The notes: generated from the sequence alone by a model not told the origin. Counted from the stretch's first letter, positions 1 through 12,012 are shown. The stretch is 52,500 nucleotides of DNA from Apophysomyces variabilis (GCA_002749535.1 MZZL01000102.1:1-52500), one strand, 5' to 3'. Made by a program: numbers and translations.

Positions 1-110
1 GACCGTCGGTCCAAGGGGTTCGGTCCAAAACTTACAGACTGAGATCGACGGTATGGTTCGGTACGGGTCAGTATCGGGACGGTCGGTCCAAAATTGCGAG
101 CCTTAGTTTA
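1..110. repeat. Short interspersed GGTCGGTCC-type repeats
   Basis: The first hundred bases hold several copies of a GGTCGGTCCAA/TTCGGTCC motif in a mixed, degenerate order (near 3-14, 19-27, 79-92). It resembles the edge of a simple satellite cut by the window start. No gene is visible. Confidence 0.4.
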
Positions 111-424
111 TGTTACAGACAATTGGATGAAAACTTTTCTTCTTACGTTATTGGTTTACAAGAAGTTTCACACTTATAGTCCCGATCATTCAACTAGAAA
201 ACTATAAAAGAAAAGCACTTGAAAATAAAGAACATTATCTCAGTCTCGCTGATTCCATCAGTTATCCTTTCTTTATTTTGATCTCACTTTTGACACTTCA
301 AAGACTATATAGATAACTGTTCTATCAGGAAATAAAGGAGGATATAATGCTATATAGAGTAGTTATAGTAAAAAGAGTATATTTTCTATAGAAAATACAG
401 TCAACATAGTTCAAAGTAGTTTAT

Positions 425-760
425 GTCCAAATCAGCTTAACGTTTTCACTCATCTGCAATTAACTGAGATTAACTTTCTTTTGTGCTTTACTGATTCATT
501 CTGATGATAAAATGAGCAGCATTTTGTCATTACCGATTTGCATAAGGTGTCTGTAAATCAGGTAGCTGTTCCAGCAATGTTAATGCCATCTGAATGTCAA
601 TTTTTAGCATCTTCACTCTTGTTTCCATACAAATGCAATTAACTAGAATGACATGTTATAAACCAGGTGAATGCTTTCCGGAATTCTGCTCGTGTTTTTT
701 TTTGAATCAACTAGATCTACTTCAGAATTCCAGTGATTGTTTCCAGGGAAAAAAATAGCT
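425..760. repeat. Dispersed repeat, copy A (inverted partner at 13450-13800)
   Basis: This AT-rich stretch matches the reverse complement of 13450-13800 with many substitutions and small indels. Shared landmarks include an attgctggaacagctacc block (here in reverse complement), a tgacaaaatgctgctcat-like block and a gcattcac..gtttata block. It contains no open reading frame, so it looks like an old non-autonomous dispersed repeat. The two copies lie in opposite orientation about 12.7 kb apart and flank the first gene island. Confidence 0.75.
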
Positions 761-929
761 TCAGTTCCTCAGTCCCAGTTTAGTTCTGGTTCTTTGTTTC
801 TTTTGCAGAATTCTACTGTCAAAGCTTTTGTTCAGCTAATCAATGTATATTACTGTGCTATATATGAGTGAGACAATTCTTGAATAAATTTCCTTTGCAA
901 CTATCTTCTAATATCTTTTGGATGAAAAT

Positions 930-1335
930 TTTCAGCCATTATTTTTTTGGCTACGAGAATTAATCAATAGATTTTTTTTGACTAGGATTTTTAGCCGCTA
1001 ATTTTTCTGGCTAAAAGTTTATAGCTGTTAATTTTTCTTGGCTGCAAATTTTTTAGCCACTAAGTTTAATGGCTAGATTTTCTTTAGCCATAAAGTTTTT
1101 TTGGCTATAAACTCTTTAACTACAATTTTTTGACTGCTATTTTCCTGTTAAAATAAAAATTTTTGGCTATAAATTTTATAGCCACTAGGTTTTTTGGCTA
1201 TAAAAGTTTAGCTATTACTCTTTTTTGGCTAGAATTTTTTTAGTTATTACCTTTTAACTAGCTATTAATTTTTTTTGGCTACAAATTTATAGCTAAAAAA
1301 ATTATAGCCAAAACTTTTTAACTATGAATATTTAA
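930..1335. repeat. AT-rich array of GGCTA / TAGCC inverted motifs
   Basis: About 400 bp in which GGCTA and its complement TAGCC alternate every 15-25 bases, separated by T-rich or A-rich runs such as aaattttt. Each adjacent pair can form a small stem. The spacing is irregular, so this is a degenerate tandem array rather than a clean satellite. It stops about 180 bp before tRNA-Lys. No coding potential is seen. Confidence 0.65.
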
Positions 1336-1513
1336 GCTTTTTATCTATCTTTTCTTGAGTGTTCTTTTTTTTTTAGCTTTATATTTTTAGTTTAATACTT
1401 TGAAAAATTAAAAAAGTTGTTTTAAAGTAATATATTTCTTTAAACTGATCATATGGAATTTCAGCTTTGTTATTTCTGTCAGTAAAATTACATTGGTCTG
1501 TTTTTCAGCAAAT

Positions 1514-1586
1514 GCCTTGCTAGCTCAATCGGCAGAGCGTGAGACTCTTAATCTCAAGGTTGGGGGTTCGACCCCCCCGTAGGGCT
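1514..1586 (+). tRNA. tRNA-Lys (anticodon CUU)
   Basis: A 73-nt cloverleaf folds by eye. The 7-bp acceptor stem is GCCTTGC with GTAGGGC (two G-U pairs). The D arm has TAGCTC...GAGC. The anticodon stem is TGAGA/TCTCA with loop CTCTTAA, giving anticodon CTT at 1547-1549. The T arm is GGGGG-TTCGACC-CCCCC. The discriminator base is T. There is no intron. A T run at 1588-1607 could serve as the Pol III terminator. Confidence 0.95.
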
Positions 1587-1639
1587 TACTTTTTTGCGAT
1601 TTTTTATCACGTAATGCGCACAACATTTTTATTGTGCGC

Positions 1640-2754
1640 AAACCTGGTTTTTTTTTTTTTTGGACAACCATCAGATTCTCCAAGAGTCAAGGGTAACAAA
1701 AGGCACAGACAATAAACGGATGATCCTCTTTATTGCTAAAACAAAGCTACAAATATCTATAAGCTTTTTTTTCTTCTAAATTCAATTGTAACAGTACCAG
1801 TACAGTCGAGCGTTCTAAAAGAGTAAAACAAATGAGCAACACCGATTGGGTAAAGCTTTGTTTTCTTTCCAACTTTGCAGCCACGACAGAAGCAAGCTCT
1901 GCATGATTGATGTTTTGATCCCTTCCGCTCACTGCCTTTAAACACATTTTTGCCTCGAAGAGAAAACTCCTTTCACCAACTTTGCTTACTGTGTCTTTCG
2001 CAAGTCTTCTTAAATTTTGTATTTTGCCGCAGAAAATCAATAGGAAGGTTGAAGAAGCTTACGAAATAAACATTAGCTCTCTCGATTCAACCATTGCTTC
2101 ATCGTTACACTATGGCTTCATGAGCTTGGTTTGAGGGAGAGGATTAATTAGTAACAGCATAATGGTGGGGCTAAGGTATGTATATGTTTTCCTTCTGGCA
2201 CAGAGACCATATGAATAGACATGCCAAATCATCAAAGGAGACCCTGTCAGAAAAATTGCAGAATATGCACAGGTTTCCTGGATTACTCAGGGTAAGGTTA
2301 GATTTTCCAAATCATATCATTTATTGAACTTATCGTATGCATCAGCGCGAAATATTATGTAACAGAAGCAAATACACATTCAGGACTCTGTTAAACAGCA
2401 TGAAGGATGCCCTGATAGCATGTTTGAAAACAAGAGAAAGAAACCGTTGTGAATGCATTCTATCAGAGGGATAGCGAATAACTATCATCGATTCTATTGA
2501 GGCTCAAGGTCGATGCTGCCGTCGTCAAGAGAAAAAAAGAAACCATTTGTTAACAACTCGGACAGCAATCATTAGCCTCTTCTTTCCCAACGTAAAACTA
2601 TCATCAACACTACACAACCATCATCTTTCGTCCGTTGTTCACTAAACGTTCGGACACAACACCCTTACTTAGGAAAAGAGAAACTCACAACTCTTTTTTT
2701 TTTTTGCCTGTACAATGCTTCTTTTTTTTATTGCAAGAATACTCGTCAAAGACC
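1640..2754. other. Intergenic region with a diverged repeat terminus; no confident gene
   Basis: About 1684-1770 resembles 28679-28765: both contain tcaagggtaacaaaag, then ataaacggatgat and ctttattgctaaa, so this is a diverged copy of the 27-28 kb repeat family. A minus-strand open frame at 1747-2040 (97 codons) has a protein-like composition but I recognise no family and no matching exons; it may be a gene remnant. The rest up to the eS8 stop holds nothing I can name. Confidence 0.4.
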
Positions 2755-3640
2755 TTAGTGCTTCTTGGACTAAAGAGAAAATTGATGTAAGACAGTGTTC
2801 CATTGTAACTCGTAGAAAGAAAAATCTAGACATACCTTGATCTTCTTGACGTAGAATTCGAGCTCCTTACCCTCAAGAATGTAACCATCGCAGCGGCCAG
2901 ATTGACCAGGGCGGGAAGCAATGATGGCTGGAATGACAAGGATGGGGATAAACATGAGTAAAAAAAAGAGCAACCTAAGTAAATAAGAATGATCTTACCA
3001 TAGAGACGACCGGCATTGAACTGATCGGCCAAGAGAGGGTCGAGGGCAGCAGAGGCCTTGCGAGCCTCAATCTTCTTCTGGACGCTGTTGGACTTCTTTT
3101 CGGTCACAGTTTCGGCTTCAGTACCAGCCTTCTTCTTGCCAAGGGGAATGGCATAGTGGGATTCGTACCATTGACGGAAGGGAGTGGCATCGACTTGGAT
3201 GACAGCACCCTTGACAAGAGTGTTGGTGCGGACCAACTCGTTGTTGGAAGCATTGTAAACAACAGTCAACACACGAGTCTTGCGGGCAACACCTTCGGAA
3301 CCCCAGGAGAAGTTACCGGAGTCAAGACGGAGAGCACGATGCTTGACGTTACCGCCACGAACACGGACCAAATGGATACGCTTGGCACCAAGCTTGGTGT
3401 TGGCGGGTTGACGGCCCAATTCAAACCTTTTCAGATAATAAGAAACATGGTCAATTGCTTTATTGTTTCATGTAATGAAGCCCTTCGTCCATGGTTTAGG
3501 CATTCTTACTTTCTCTTCTTTCTGTATTGAACACGTCTAGCACCGGTGTTGCTGCGCTTGTGGCGAGAGTCGCGGCTGATACCTAGATGGATTCATTTAG
3601 AGGATGGATGGATTCATATCTTCATGGATCATTTACCCAT
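2755..3640 (-). CDS. RPS8: 40S ribosomal protein eS8 (five exons)
   Basis: Component of the small ribosomal subunit. The joined product is about 203 residues, normal for fungal eS8. It begins [18 protein letters not shown] and includes the GRQPANTK and [10 protein letters not shown] signatures of the family. Exons (minus strand) are 3637-3640, 3510-3582, 2999-3426, 2836-2927 and 2755-2769, all with GT-AG introns and consistent phase. The first exon is only 4 nt (ATGG) and the last is 15 nt (Ser-Lys-Lys-His-stop). An intron directly after the start codon is usual for fungal ribosomal-protein genes. The start is fixed because splicing ATGG to the next exon restores the conserved Met-Gly-Ile-Ser N-terminus. 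Confidence 0.95.
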
Positions 3641-4188
3641 GGTATTTTGCAGAGAAGGAACATCTTTTCGCCTGGCAGCCGATCCGTTTTAGCCCGGCAG
3701 CCCACATTGCCTTTTTTGGACGTTTTCATTACCCGATCCTATGGAAAGGCAAACTATCCCCCAAAGACGGTTATTTGCTCGTTCCCCCTTTTGCCCCCAA
3801 TGTCCACTAAGCTTTTAACAAACATGAGATGGCAAATGGTTTTATATCCATTCATATATGCACTTATAAACGTATCCATAAGAGCACGGCTTTTTTTTGT
3901 GCTTGCCTTTCTTCTCATTTTAAGGAACAAGACTGTACAACAACATTATCATTGGACAGCTTCGCAATGTAAGTATGCGTCTATAGTTGTCATCCGTTTT
4001 CCTTCGCTGAAAACAGTGCCATATTTGAAACAGTGAACGTGCCAATATAATCACAAAACAGGATTTTATTGGGGAATAAATAGGACTTGTCTTTATCTAG
4101 AATCTGCAAACATAATTTTGTACAAAGTAGATTGGGAATGCATATAAGAGTAATGAAAAATCGCAGGGTATCGGCTTTGTTATTTTTT

Positions 4189-5814
4189 CTACATGATGCA
4201 ACAGTTATCATGGCTACTTCCTTGCCTATTAAGTGTTTGTGTCCATGCCCGTCCTGTGATGGCCTCTGCATCTATTGCTGCCTGTTCCCGTTCATTATCT
4301 CGCCGTTTTTCTTTGATTTCCCGCGGGAAATAAAGCATCATGAAATTCTGTAAGCCTTGGTCCAGGTTTCTCGCGTCGGCATTTGCCACAGCATGTTCCT
4401 CGCGACAAATAGGACAATTAAACAACCGTTTCCGATGGGCTTTAATAAGACATCGGACACAGAACACATGGTTGCACTCGAGCCGGATAGGCCTCCAGGC
4501 AATGGCTGTTTCTCTTTAGTTAGGAATATATGTTGCGTTGCCATTGTACTGTTTGCTTACCAAGACAAACCGGACATCCATAGTCTTCTGGCTGTGGCAC
4601 AATAGTGATCAGTTTTGTTTGGATTGCGTTGCACAATGATGTCAAGATGCTTTGAACAAACACAGTGTTACTTTTGGCAAATTCAGGAAACTTTGCCCGT
4701 GCACTATGAAACTTTTCTTTTAACAAACGATGTCGTTATATGATATGACAAACTTTACCTTAGACCGCTTCTTTTGTCATGCTTCTTTACTAACAAGTGA
4801 GCACAAGATTGATGAATTAGGTACTACTTCCGGCATATACAATAATAACGTCGCAACGTACAGATTTTCGTCATGGCCATTTGATTAAGAGTCTGGAAAT
4901 ACTTGAAATCAATCAGATGCGCGTTAATGGCAAGGAATTGTCGCAGTACAAGTTTTGATCGTTTCAGTGTCAGCTTCTTTTCCTACTGAGGGTTAGGTCA
5001 AACAGCAGAATAAGATAAGAGCGCTTACCAGTTTCTTTTTGGCAAGCTCTTGGGTGAACCAGAATAAACGTTCTTTGCTTCTCTCGAACGATTGGACCGT
5101 ACATTTGCTTTCATCTTCATTTTGAAATATGGAAGAATCCATGTAAATTCTAAAGATTTCTCGCCAGGTGTACAAATCCTTTTTATGAGGAGAGGCCTAA
5201 GCAAGCAGTGTGAAACCTCCAAGACGGTGTTGAATAGATGACTTACAGCAATGGCCATGGCTGTCTCGAGTTCATTGACTGTACCACTGAACCGTTCCTT
5301 TTCCAAGTCATGCAGAGTAGCGGCATGGGAAAGTTCTTCCAATAGCAAATGGAAGAACTCAGAATCTCGTACAAGATCAATCTTAACCAGCAAGGGTTCA
5401 GTTGTCTCGGCGTAAGACGGAACTAATTTCTGCAACATATTCAAATGGGTGCTAGAATTGTCTGATGCAGAAAGTGACGCAGGATCATGCACAGTGATCT
5501 TGATACATGGATGCGGATCTCTCGCGTCACCTAAACAAAATCACCATGATTGACACTTTCGTAAAATGGCAACTTAAAGAATTTTCTGTAAGCTATTTAC
5601 CGTCAAAAACATAGGCCATTTTCATCATATCCGTATCAGACTGTGTGGTTGAGTGAACAACTTCCGCCAATAGCTGAGATGATAGGCCCCTCGATTCCAG
5701 TTCGTCAACAACAAGATGAATTGACTTCTTCAGAGATTTATACTGAATAAGATGAGGCCTCCAATCCATTGGAAGATCTGTTGCGGCCGTTTCGATCTGT
5801 TTGGCAAATTTCAT
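4189..5814 (-). CDS. SPX-RING E3 ubiquitin ligase with C-terminal CaaX box
   Basis: Predicted inositol-pyrophosphate/phosphate-sensing E3 ligase, by analogy with fungal SPX-RING proteins. The N-terminus begins MKFAKQIE with a W-x-YKxLKK-like stretch, typical of SPX. The SPX domain ends in a KKHDKRSGL-type helix. The C-terminal RING is C3HC4: CPVC, C-N-H, CVRC and CPIC. Exons (minus) are 5601-5814, 5247-5530, 5029-5196, 4862-4982, about 4760-4789, about 4561-4716 and 4189-4505. The junction near 4717-4765 could not be phased cleanly with a canonical donor; a non-canonical donor near 4764 or a small frameshift is possible. The last four residues, C-C-I-M before TAG, fit a farnesylation CaaX motif, suggesting membrane attachment. 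Confidence 0.85.
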
Positions 5815-6900
5815 CGTCGTCTCCTGCGCCCATAAGAAAAGTAGGAGGGAAGAAGAGAAAAAGAAAGAGACGAGAGAGAAAAAAAACAATCAGCAAATAA
5901 AATTTCCGTTGCTTAGATGTTTGTAACACAGTTACCCAATCAGCGTTGATTGTTCTTGACCTCGTGAGCTTCCATTCTAAGGTTGCGGTGAGTGGAATAA
6001 AGATCGCCGCACCAAAAATCCCGTAGCCATGTGTCTTGATTGCTATTTCCACGGAAATGCACGGACCAGAAGACTGAAAACCGAAGCTCGATCTGCAAGT
6101 GTGGCAATGAGTTAAATCAAGGATTAATCAAATCTGTCACATTGAGACCTTGCATAATTTCCGGTTCATTTCCAAATACATATATTTGTTAAATGTTTCA
6201 CACAACAGCTTAAGATAATCCATAGTCAGCTGCAAATCGGTCAGCTGGCCCGGCGTTTGCAAATGCCTCTTCTTTGTACAAGATTGGGGAAGGCTTTGTT
6301 ATTGTACACAGTCCGAGAATCCACGATCTTTTGAATCCGGATCATCCGATATACACGTGACTGCGCAGTTGATGGCTGGCAAAAGTAGTTACCCTCAAAA
6401 GACTATTGTACTCAACACTGGGCCGTTTATATGAGGCCTTACGAGGCACAACATGGACGCCTCTGTTTTGCTGTTGTAACAGGTCTAGCTACATATCTAG
6501 CAATTAAACAGTTTTAAGTATATAACCGAGCCAAGCTTTTATCACCTCTTTGTGACACCAAGCAGGCGTAGTCGTTATACAATGTTATAAGAACTACGTA
6601 CAATAGATTATATGAGTAGTTTCATAGAAAAGCATGATTATACGATATATGGTTTTGGTCCTGAACCAGTCAAAATAAATCAGTACAGATGAAGCTGATA
6701 GAAAAGAGAAAAAAAGCATCAGCAGTACTGGAAAACAAAAGTTATATTTTTAGACCGTGATTTTTTTTTGGGTTACCGGCTTTTGTTTCCAGAGTTGCTT
6801 CATTTACTCATGACCTACAGAGGTGAGAGAGCATTGTTCATTGCCTACAAGAAAACGGAAAGCGAAGATCCAAGACTAACACCAACACAACCTAGTGCCC
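5815..6900. other. Intergenic, shared 5' region of the SPX-RING and Opy2-like genes
   Basis: About 1.1 kb lies between two divergent genes, so both promoters should be here. Short open frames are AT-rich and look random. A poly-T tract near 6761-6769 precedes the Opy2-like gene. I see no other feature. Confidence 0.4.
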
Positions 6901-8252
6901 ATGCATTTACAAGCGCGGGAACTTCAGGCAGAACATGCTTCCACCGGCTGTAGACCTAGGAATTGCCAAGCCAACTGTAATCCACCATGTACTTCGAAAG
7001 AAAGATGCATAATGGATGTAATGGACCAATGTGGACAATGTCCTGCTGTACGTTGTATTAGTCTTGCCACGCTGGGATTCCCTGAAACCACGGAACGCTT
7101 GACAGAGGCTAGTTCTCAACACAAGGTCAGCTTGATAGCCGGCCTAACCACTACCCTGGTTGGGGCGGCTCTCATAGCAGGCACAGTCGCCGGCTTCGTC
7201 CTTTACAAACGCCGGCGAGGACGAGTCGTGAAAGAGCACCCGCGCGATATCGAACCATCTTCGCTTCCACCGGTGCCTGGAATTTCTTTAATTCCCCCAG
7301 CATCCGTTGTGTCACCTCCAACCCTAACCACTTTGGAAAGGACTGCTTCTTTAAACAATCTAATGCCACGTTGGGATCAGGTAAGCTAAACAAACAAAGA
7401 AAACTACGATAGACTATGCTTCCTTATTCTTCCCTTCCTTATTTTTTTTGTTTCGTAACGGCAAATTCATTTTTCTGTTTTATATAGGAAAACACGTTGG
7501 CGTCTGGAGATCACCGGCCAGCATATACTGGCATCCCTAACCAAGAATTACCTTTTATTGTTCCTTCATTAAGTATACCTCGTTTAGCAGCCACGAGTCG
7601 AACTACTACTGCACAACCTAAGACGAGTAATACCATACGGCAATCTCTTAATATTCTTCCATCTACAACTAGCTCGCGTGACACCATGCTTCGTCAACAT
7701 GCTGCCTTTAATCGATCATCATCTGTCAAAGTATCAGCCAAATACGATAACATTAATACATCTAATACAAGTTTGAGCAATCCATTTGAAGATTCGGAAG
7801 ATGATAACAGCACAGTGGGATTAAGACGTGCGGTGTCTGTAAAAAAGAATGAACGCTCTCTGTCCAATGACGCCATCCTGCAATCAACTGCTTCTCAGCC
7901 AACAGGTTATGCTGGCGATCTTGAATCTGGCGTATCTGCAGAGAACACGGCTTTTGATAATGCGCCTACTGTCCAGATTATGCGTGCGAAACCGACCATC
8001 GTCCAAATCAGTACTACAACCAAAACTGAAGGTGGAGTTACCCGCAAGGTATCCGTGCGTAAAAAAGCGCCTAAGGACATGAGGAGCCCTTTCGAGGATG
8101 GTCCGTCGGATCCATTGGCATATCAAGCTGATCGTACACGACAGACCGATTCAACTACCCAGGTACAGATGTCCCGACGACGATCTGGGAGCTCTAGTGT
8201 TGCGGACGGCGAGATTGTCGTGTTCTGGGACGCCGCGCGACCCGACCCATGA
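6901..8252 (+). CDS. Opy2-like single-pass membrane anchor
   Basis: Likely plasma-membrane anchor of a MAPK pathway; yeast Opy2 recruits Ste50 in HOG signalling. Two exons (6901-7380, 7488-8252; GTAAGC...TATATAG) give 414 residues. Residues 17-52 carry eight cysteines in the spacing of the Opy2 N-terminal domain, ending C-GQ-CP-AVR-C. A hydrophobic segment at about 76-101 is followed by a basic KRRRGR stop-transfer, placing the long Ser/Thr-rich tail in the cytosol. The tail has two acidic NPFED/SPFED-type motifs that could be docking sites. There is no cleavable signal peptide, as in yeast Opy2. The start was taken at the first ATG upstream of the Cys cluster. The assignment rests on architecture and Cys pattern, not on an alignment. 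Confidence 0.75.
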
Positions 8253-8545
8253 ACTAAATTAAAAACGTCTCTCTTTGTACCTTGTATCTCTTTTTCTTCC
8301 GATTTTACCATCATTCGCATGTTTATTTTTTTTTAACTTCTCATTGTTTTCTTTTTGCATCTATTGTTATTATTGTATCAGAAACAACCGTAATTAAACA
8401 GTAAATAACTTTGTTTTCTTTTCCGTGTCACTTTTCAAAACAGTCTTGCCAGCTTTCACATGCTTGTGTAACGTACGACAGTCTTCTCCCCAAAAAAATC
8501 TTGCTTGGTTTGTCACTTTACCCTTTTTTTTTTCCTTTGAAAAAC

Positions 8546-10345
8546 ATGGGCGCAAAACGGCGATCGCCGGTGCAACAGCGCCAACCTTCGACACAATTCG
8601 AGACAACGAATGAGAATGGTTCGAAAGAAGAAGAGACGGTTTTACTGGCGGCAGAACCAGCCAAGAAAAAATGGCAGAATTGGTGGTTGCGAACGATCAC
8701 AACCTTTATGATGATTGGCACCTTCTTCGCGATTCTCGCATCAGGTCACATATGGGTGATCTTAATGGTGGTCGCCATTCAAACCATTGTATATAACGAA
8801 GTGATTCACATTGCCGAAGTGCCCGCCAAAGAAAGAAGTTTAAAGTGGTTCAAAACAATGAGTTGGTAAAGCAAAGAACAAGAATAAGAAAAACAGTAGG
8901 GATCTGATATGATTTTCTAGGTATTTCCTTGTCTCAACCACTTATTACTTGTATGGTGAATCGATTATATACTATTTTCAACAAATTATCTTGGTCGACG
9001 CCTCTTTGTTACCTTTTGCAACACATCATCGATTCATCAGTTTCGTTCTTTATGTCATCGGTAAGATCTTTAGTTTTGATCCTTTGTTTTGTCGCTGTGT
9101 TCGGAGGATTGATATGGACGGTTTTTTCCTTCGTTTAAGGTTTTGTGTTCTTCGTGGCCAATTTAAGGAAAGGATTATACAAACGGCAATTTACTCAGTT
9201 TGGCTGGACGCATATGGCCTTGATTCTTGTCGTAGTTCAGAGTCATTTCATCGTCAACAACATTTTGGAAGGACTTATATGGTAAAGGGAGTTCGAAAGC
9301 ATAGTGGACACGTCGGTTTTTTTTCTGTCATACTCATTTCTCTGGGGAAACGTTTATTCCGTTTTAGGTTTGTTTTGCCTGTTTCTTTGGTCATATGCAA
9401 TGATATTTTTGCATACGTCTGTGGATTTTTCTGGGGTCGCACGCAATTGATCCAACTGAGCCCCAAAAAGACGGTGGAAGGATTTATCGGTGCATGGATT
9501 TGTACCTTAATCTTCGGATTCTTGGTAAGTTGTGTTAAGATGGAAAGAGACACTGAAAAGGGTAATCGAACTAATATCTATTGTATTTCATTCATAGTGG
9601 GTGACCTTGTTGATGCAGTTTGACTATATGATTTGTCCTGTCAAGGTAAAAATTGCGACAAAGCCAAAAAACACCTTCTAATTGTGTTCGCAAAAAGGAT
9701 CTATCCATGTCAGCATGGTCAGATGTCGCTTGTGATCCTAAGAATCCCGTTTTCACCGCGGTTCCATGGCAACTCCCAGCAACATGGGTTTCTTTTGCAA
9801 AATATGTTGTGAGTATTTTTAAATGTAGCTATGTTGTGTTGGGTTAGAGTGTTAAATGGATTGACAGCTACGACTGGATATAACGGAAGTCTGGATTGCA
9901 CCTGTTCAACTCCATGCTCTGGTTATGGCATGTTTTGCATCATTGATTGCTCCATTCGGCGGTTTCTTTGCCAGCGGTGTTAAGCGCGCTTTCAACATCA
10001 AAGATTTCGGCCAGAGTATTCCAGGTCATGGTGGCATGACAGATAGAATGGATTGTCAATTCCTTATGGGTCTCTTTTCTTACATGTACTATCAGAGCTT
10101 TATCAAAGTAAGTGATATAGAAACTAGATTCTGCTTTTGCTAATTCTTTCCCTTTCAAGACCTATCATCTTTCAGTTGGAGGCATATTGGCCACTGTCCT
10201 TAATTTGTCGGTTGCTGATCAATTAGAGCTTCTCGAACGTCTCCTGACTTATTTCGTCAACCAGGGGCTGCTTGATCCTAGCGTTTTACAACAATGTGGC
10301 TCGAGCGCACTGACAGAGAGTGCTCGTGCTATATTAAATCATTAA
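8546..10345 (+). CDS. CDS1: CDP-diacylglycerol synthase (phosphatidate cytidylyltransferase)
   Basis: Makes CDP-diacylglycerol from phosphatidate and CTP, the precursor of PI, PS and cardiolipin; an integral ER membrane protein. Eight exons: 8546-8865, 8921-9060, 9140-9281, 9368-9524, 9598-9645, 9698-9808, 9868-10107, 10160-10345. They join in frame to 447 residues, the usual eukaryotic length. The N-terminal tail is hydrophilic, followed by several hydrophobic helices. Conserved blocks are visible: [30 protein letters not shown] and the C-terminal signature [13 protein letters not shown] with its metal-binding aspartates. All introns are 50-90 nt GT-AG. It follows the Opy2-like gene in tandem with about 290 bp between them. 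Confidence 0.95.
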
Positions 10346-10854
10346 TTTTGGTGTCTGCACGGTAGAAATGGGCCAGCGAAGCATTGGACATGGCGCAGGT
10401 CGCAAGGTATTTTTTTTTCGCCTAAAAGAAAAAAAAATGGAGAGCATACCCGTGGGTGTGATATTTATTCCTCGAGCCACAGACTTGTTAAGAAGGTCCC
10501 CGTTGGTGAATTCCTTTTTTTTTCTTTCTTTTTTTGTTTTGTTCATATTGTCTATTTGAAAGGGATTTTACGCTACTCTAAATAAAAGTTATCTTTGAAG
10601 AACATAATATCCGCTCATGAATGCCTCAGAATCAATGCATTACTTATAGTAGCTTAGTCCATTGAGTGATAGAACAGTACAAAGAGAGTCGAGTAAGCAT
10701 TCCTACGTTGGTTCGCTTTATCAACAGATAAAGGTGATAAATAATGATTCTTTTCACAATGACTTCATATTTCATGTGTTCTGGTCTACATCACATTATA
10801 TTTCTATGTTTAACGCTGGTTTTGCCTACATTAATCATTCTTTGCTGGATTAAC
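10346..10854. other. Intergenic, no feature seen
   Basis: 3' region of the CDP-diacylglycerol synthase gene. A-rich and T-rich runs flank short random frames. I see no gene or structured RNA. Confidence 0.4.
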
Positions 10855-12012
10855 TCAACGGTCTTTTACGTGCAACTTCAAATCCTTCAATCTCGTCAAA
10901 ATCCATTCAATCTGATATTCGCTGATAGGACAGTCTAACTCTAGCGTTATTGGACATGGACAAAATTCCAACTGGCGTATAATCTTCCTGACTGGTAATT
11001 CCGTCTCCGAGCTAATATGAACATTGGATATTGTCTCTCGAAAGACGTGTATTGCATTGAAAAACTTGGATTCATTCCACGATCTAAACGTGAGACTTTC
11101 AATAGGAGCAGCTGCTTCTTCAAGTGCATCTAAAAACAAGTAATACATTTCCTCGTCTGACCTGTTGAACCTTCTGAGTCGTCGACACGAGTGGGCCATC
11201 GGAATGATTAGCCTTTCGACATTGACGCCTGGAGCAAACTGATTTAGAATGTTCAAATCTTGCACATTCACGTACTTTTTTGGAGAAATAGAAAGGCCAT
11301 TTGCTATCGACTTGTATTTGAAATGATAGTTTCGTACTGTGGTGCATGTAGCGATTCATTCCGGTATTTCCCCAGACACTCTGCACAGTAGTATGAAAGA
11401 ACGGGGACGTGGGCGGCCATGGTGCATTCTTTCCAGATCTGATAACGTTATGCCATCAGAGCTACGATGTACAGAGCAAAATCGTAGCTTCTATAAAGAC
11501 GAAAATTGAGCTACTTTATCGATCCAACCGCTAAGGTCGGTGGTAGTGACTGAAAGATAAGTGAATCATGTTCAAAAAAGTGCTGTTGATAACTCATCCG
11601 GCGTGTTAGCATAAGTATTGATGGACACCTTGGTTACGAGAGGCCATTCCGGAAGAAAGGGAAATACACATGAGCCTTCTAAGCCTATGGCTGTTATTGT
11701 GGTAATAAAAGGACAGAATTGCGCAAGTAGACGAAGGTAGCGCTCTTGTACTTCAAACCCTACCAGCAACACTCGTACATGATTCCCGGGTTGCTTGTCC
11801 AACGCAGTCCTATCGAAAGTGCTGAGAAATAAATCGCATCGGTATTGCGAAGAAAATGCAAACGAGCAGTACAGCGAGAAAGTGAGGTGATCATTCCATA
11901 AGCGACAAACGCGGAGAGCAGTACATAAATCTCTACGTCTCAAGCGTTCGGTAACGTTCCTCATAACCTCGGGTGGGAAAAGCGTCCATGAGACACTACA
12001 TGAAAATGGCAC
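10855..12012 (-). pseudogene. F-box protein, probably decayed
   Basis: The minus-strand frame 11572-12012 begins about ten residues before an F-box-like motif (FPPEVMRNV...RRRDLCTALRVCRLW), the part that would bind Skp1. Hydrophobic repeat-like sequence follows. Two further open frames (11120-11386 and 10855-11271) look like the rest of an F-box/LRR-type protein but lie in other frames. The first frame stops at 11572 and a continuation in another frame stops again soon after. I found no pair of splice sites that rejoins them well, so I favour a pseudogene; an undetected intron remains possible. The substrate, if any, is unknown. Confidence 0.5.

Noticed and set aside
5738..6052. Upstream extension of the SPX-RING protein
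   Set aside because: SPX proteins begin at the MKF-type start, which lies at 5814; the upstream frame passes through pyrimidine-rich leader sequence.
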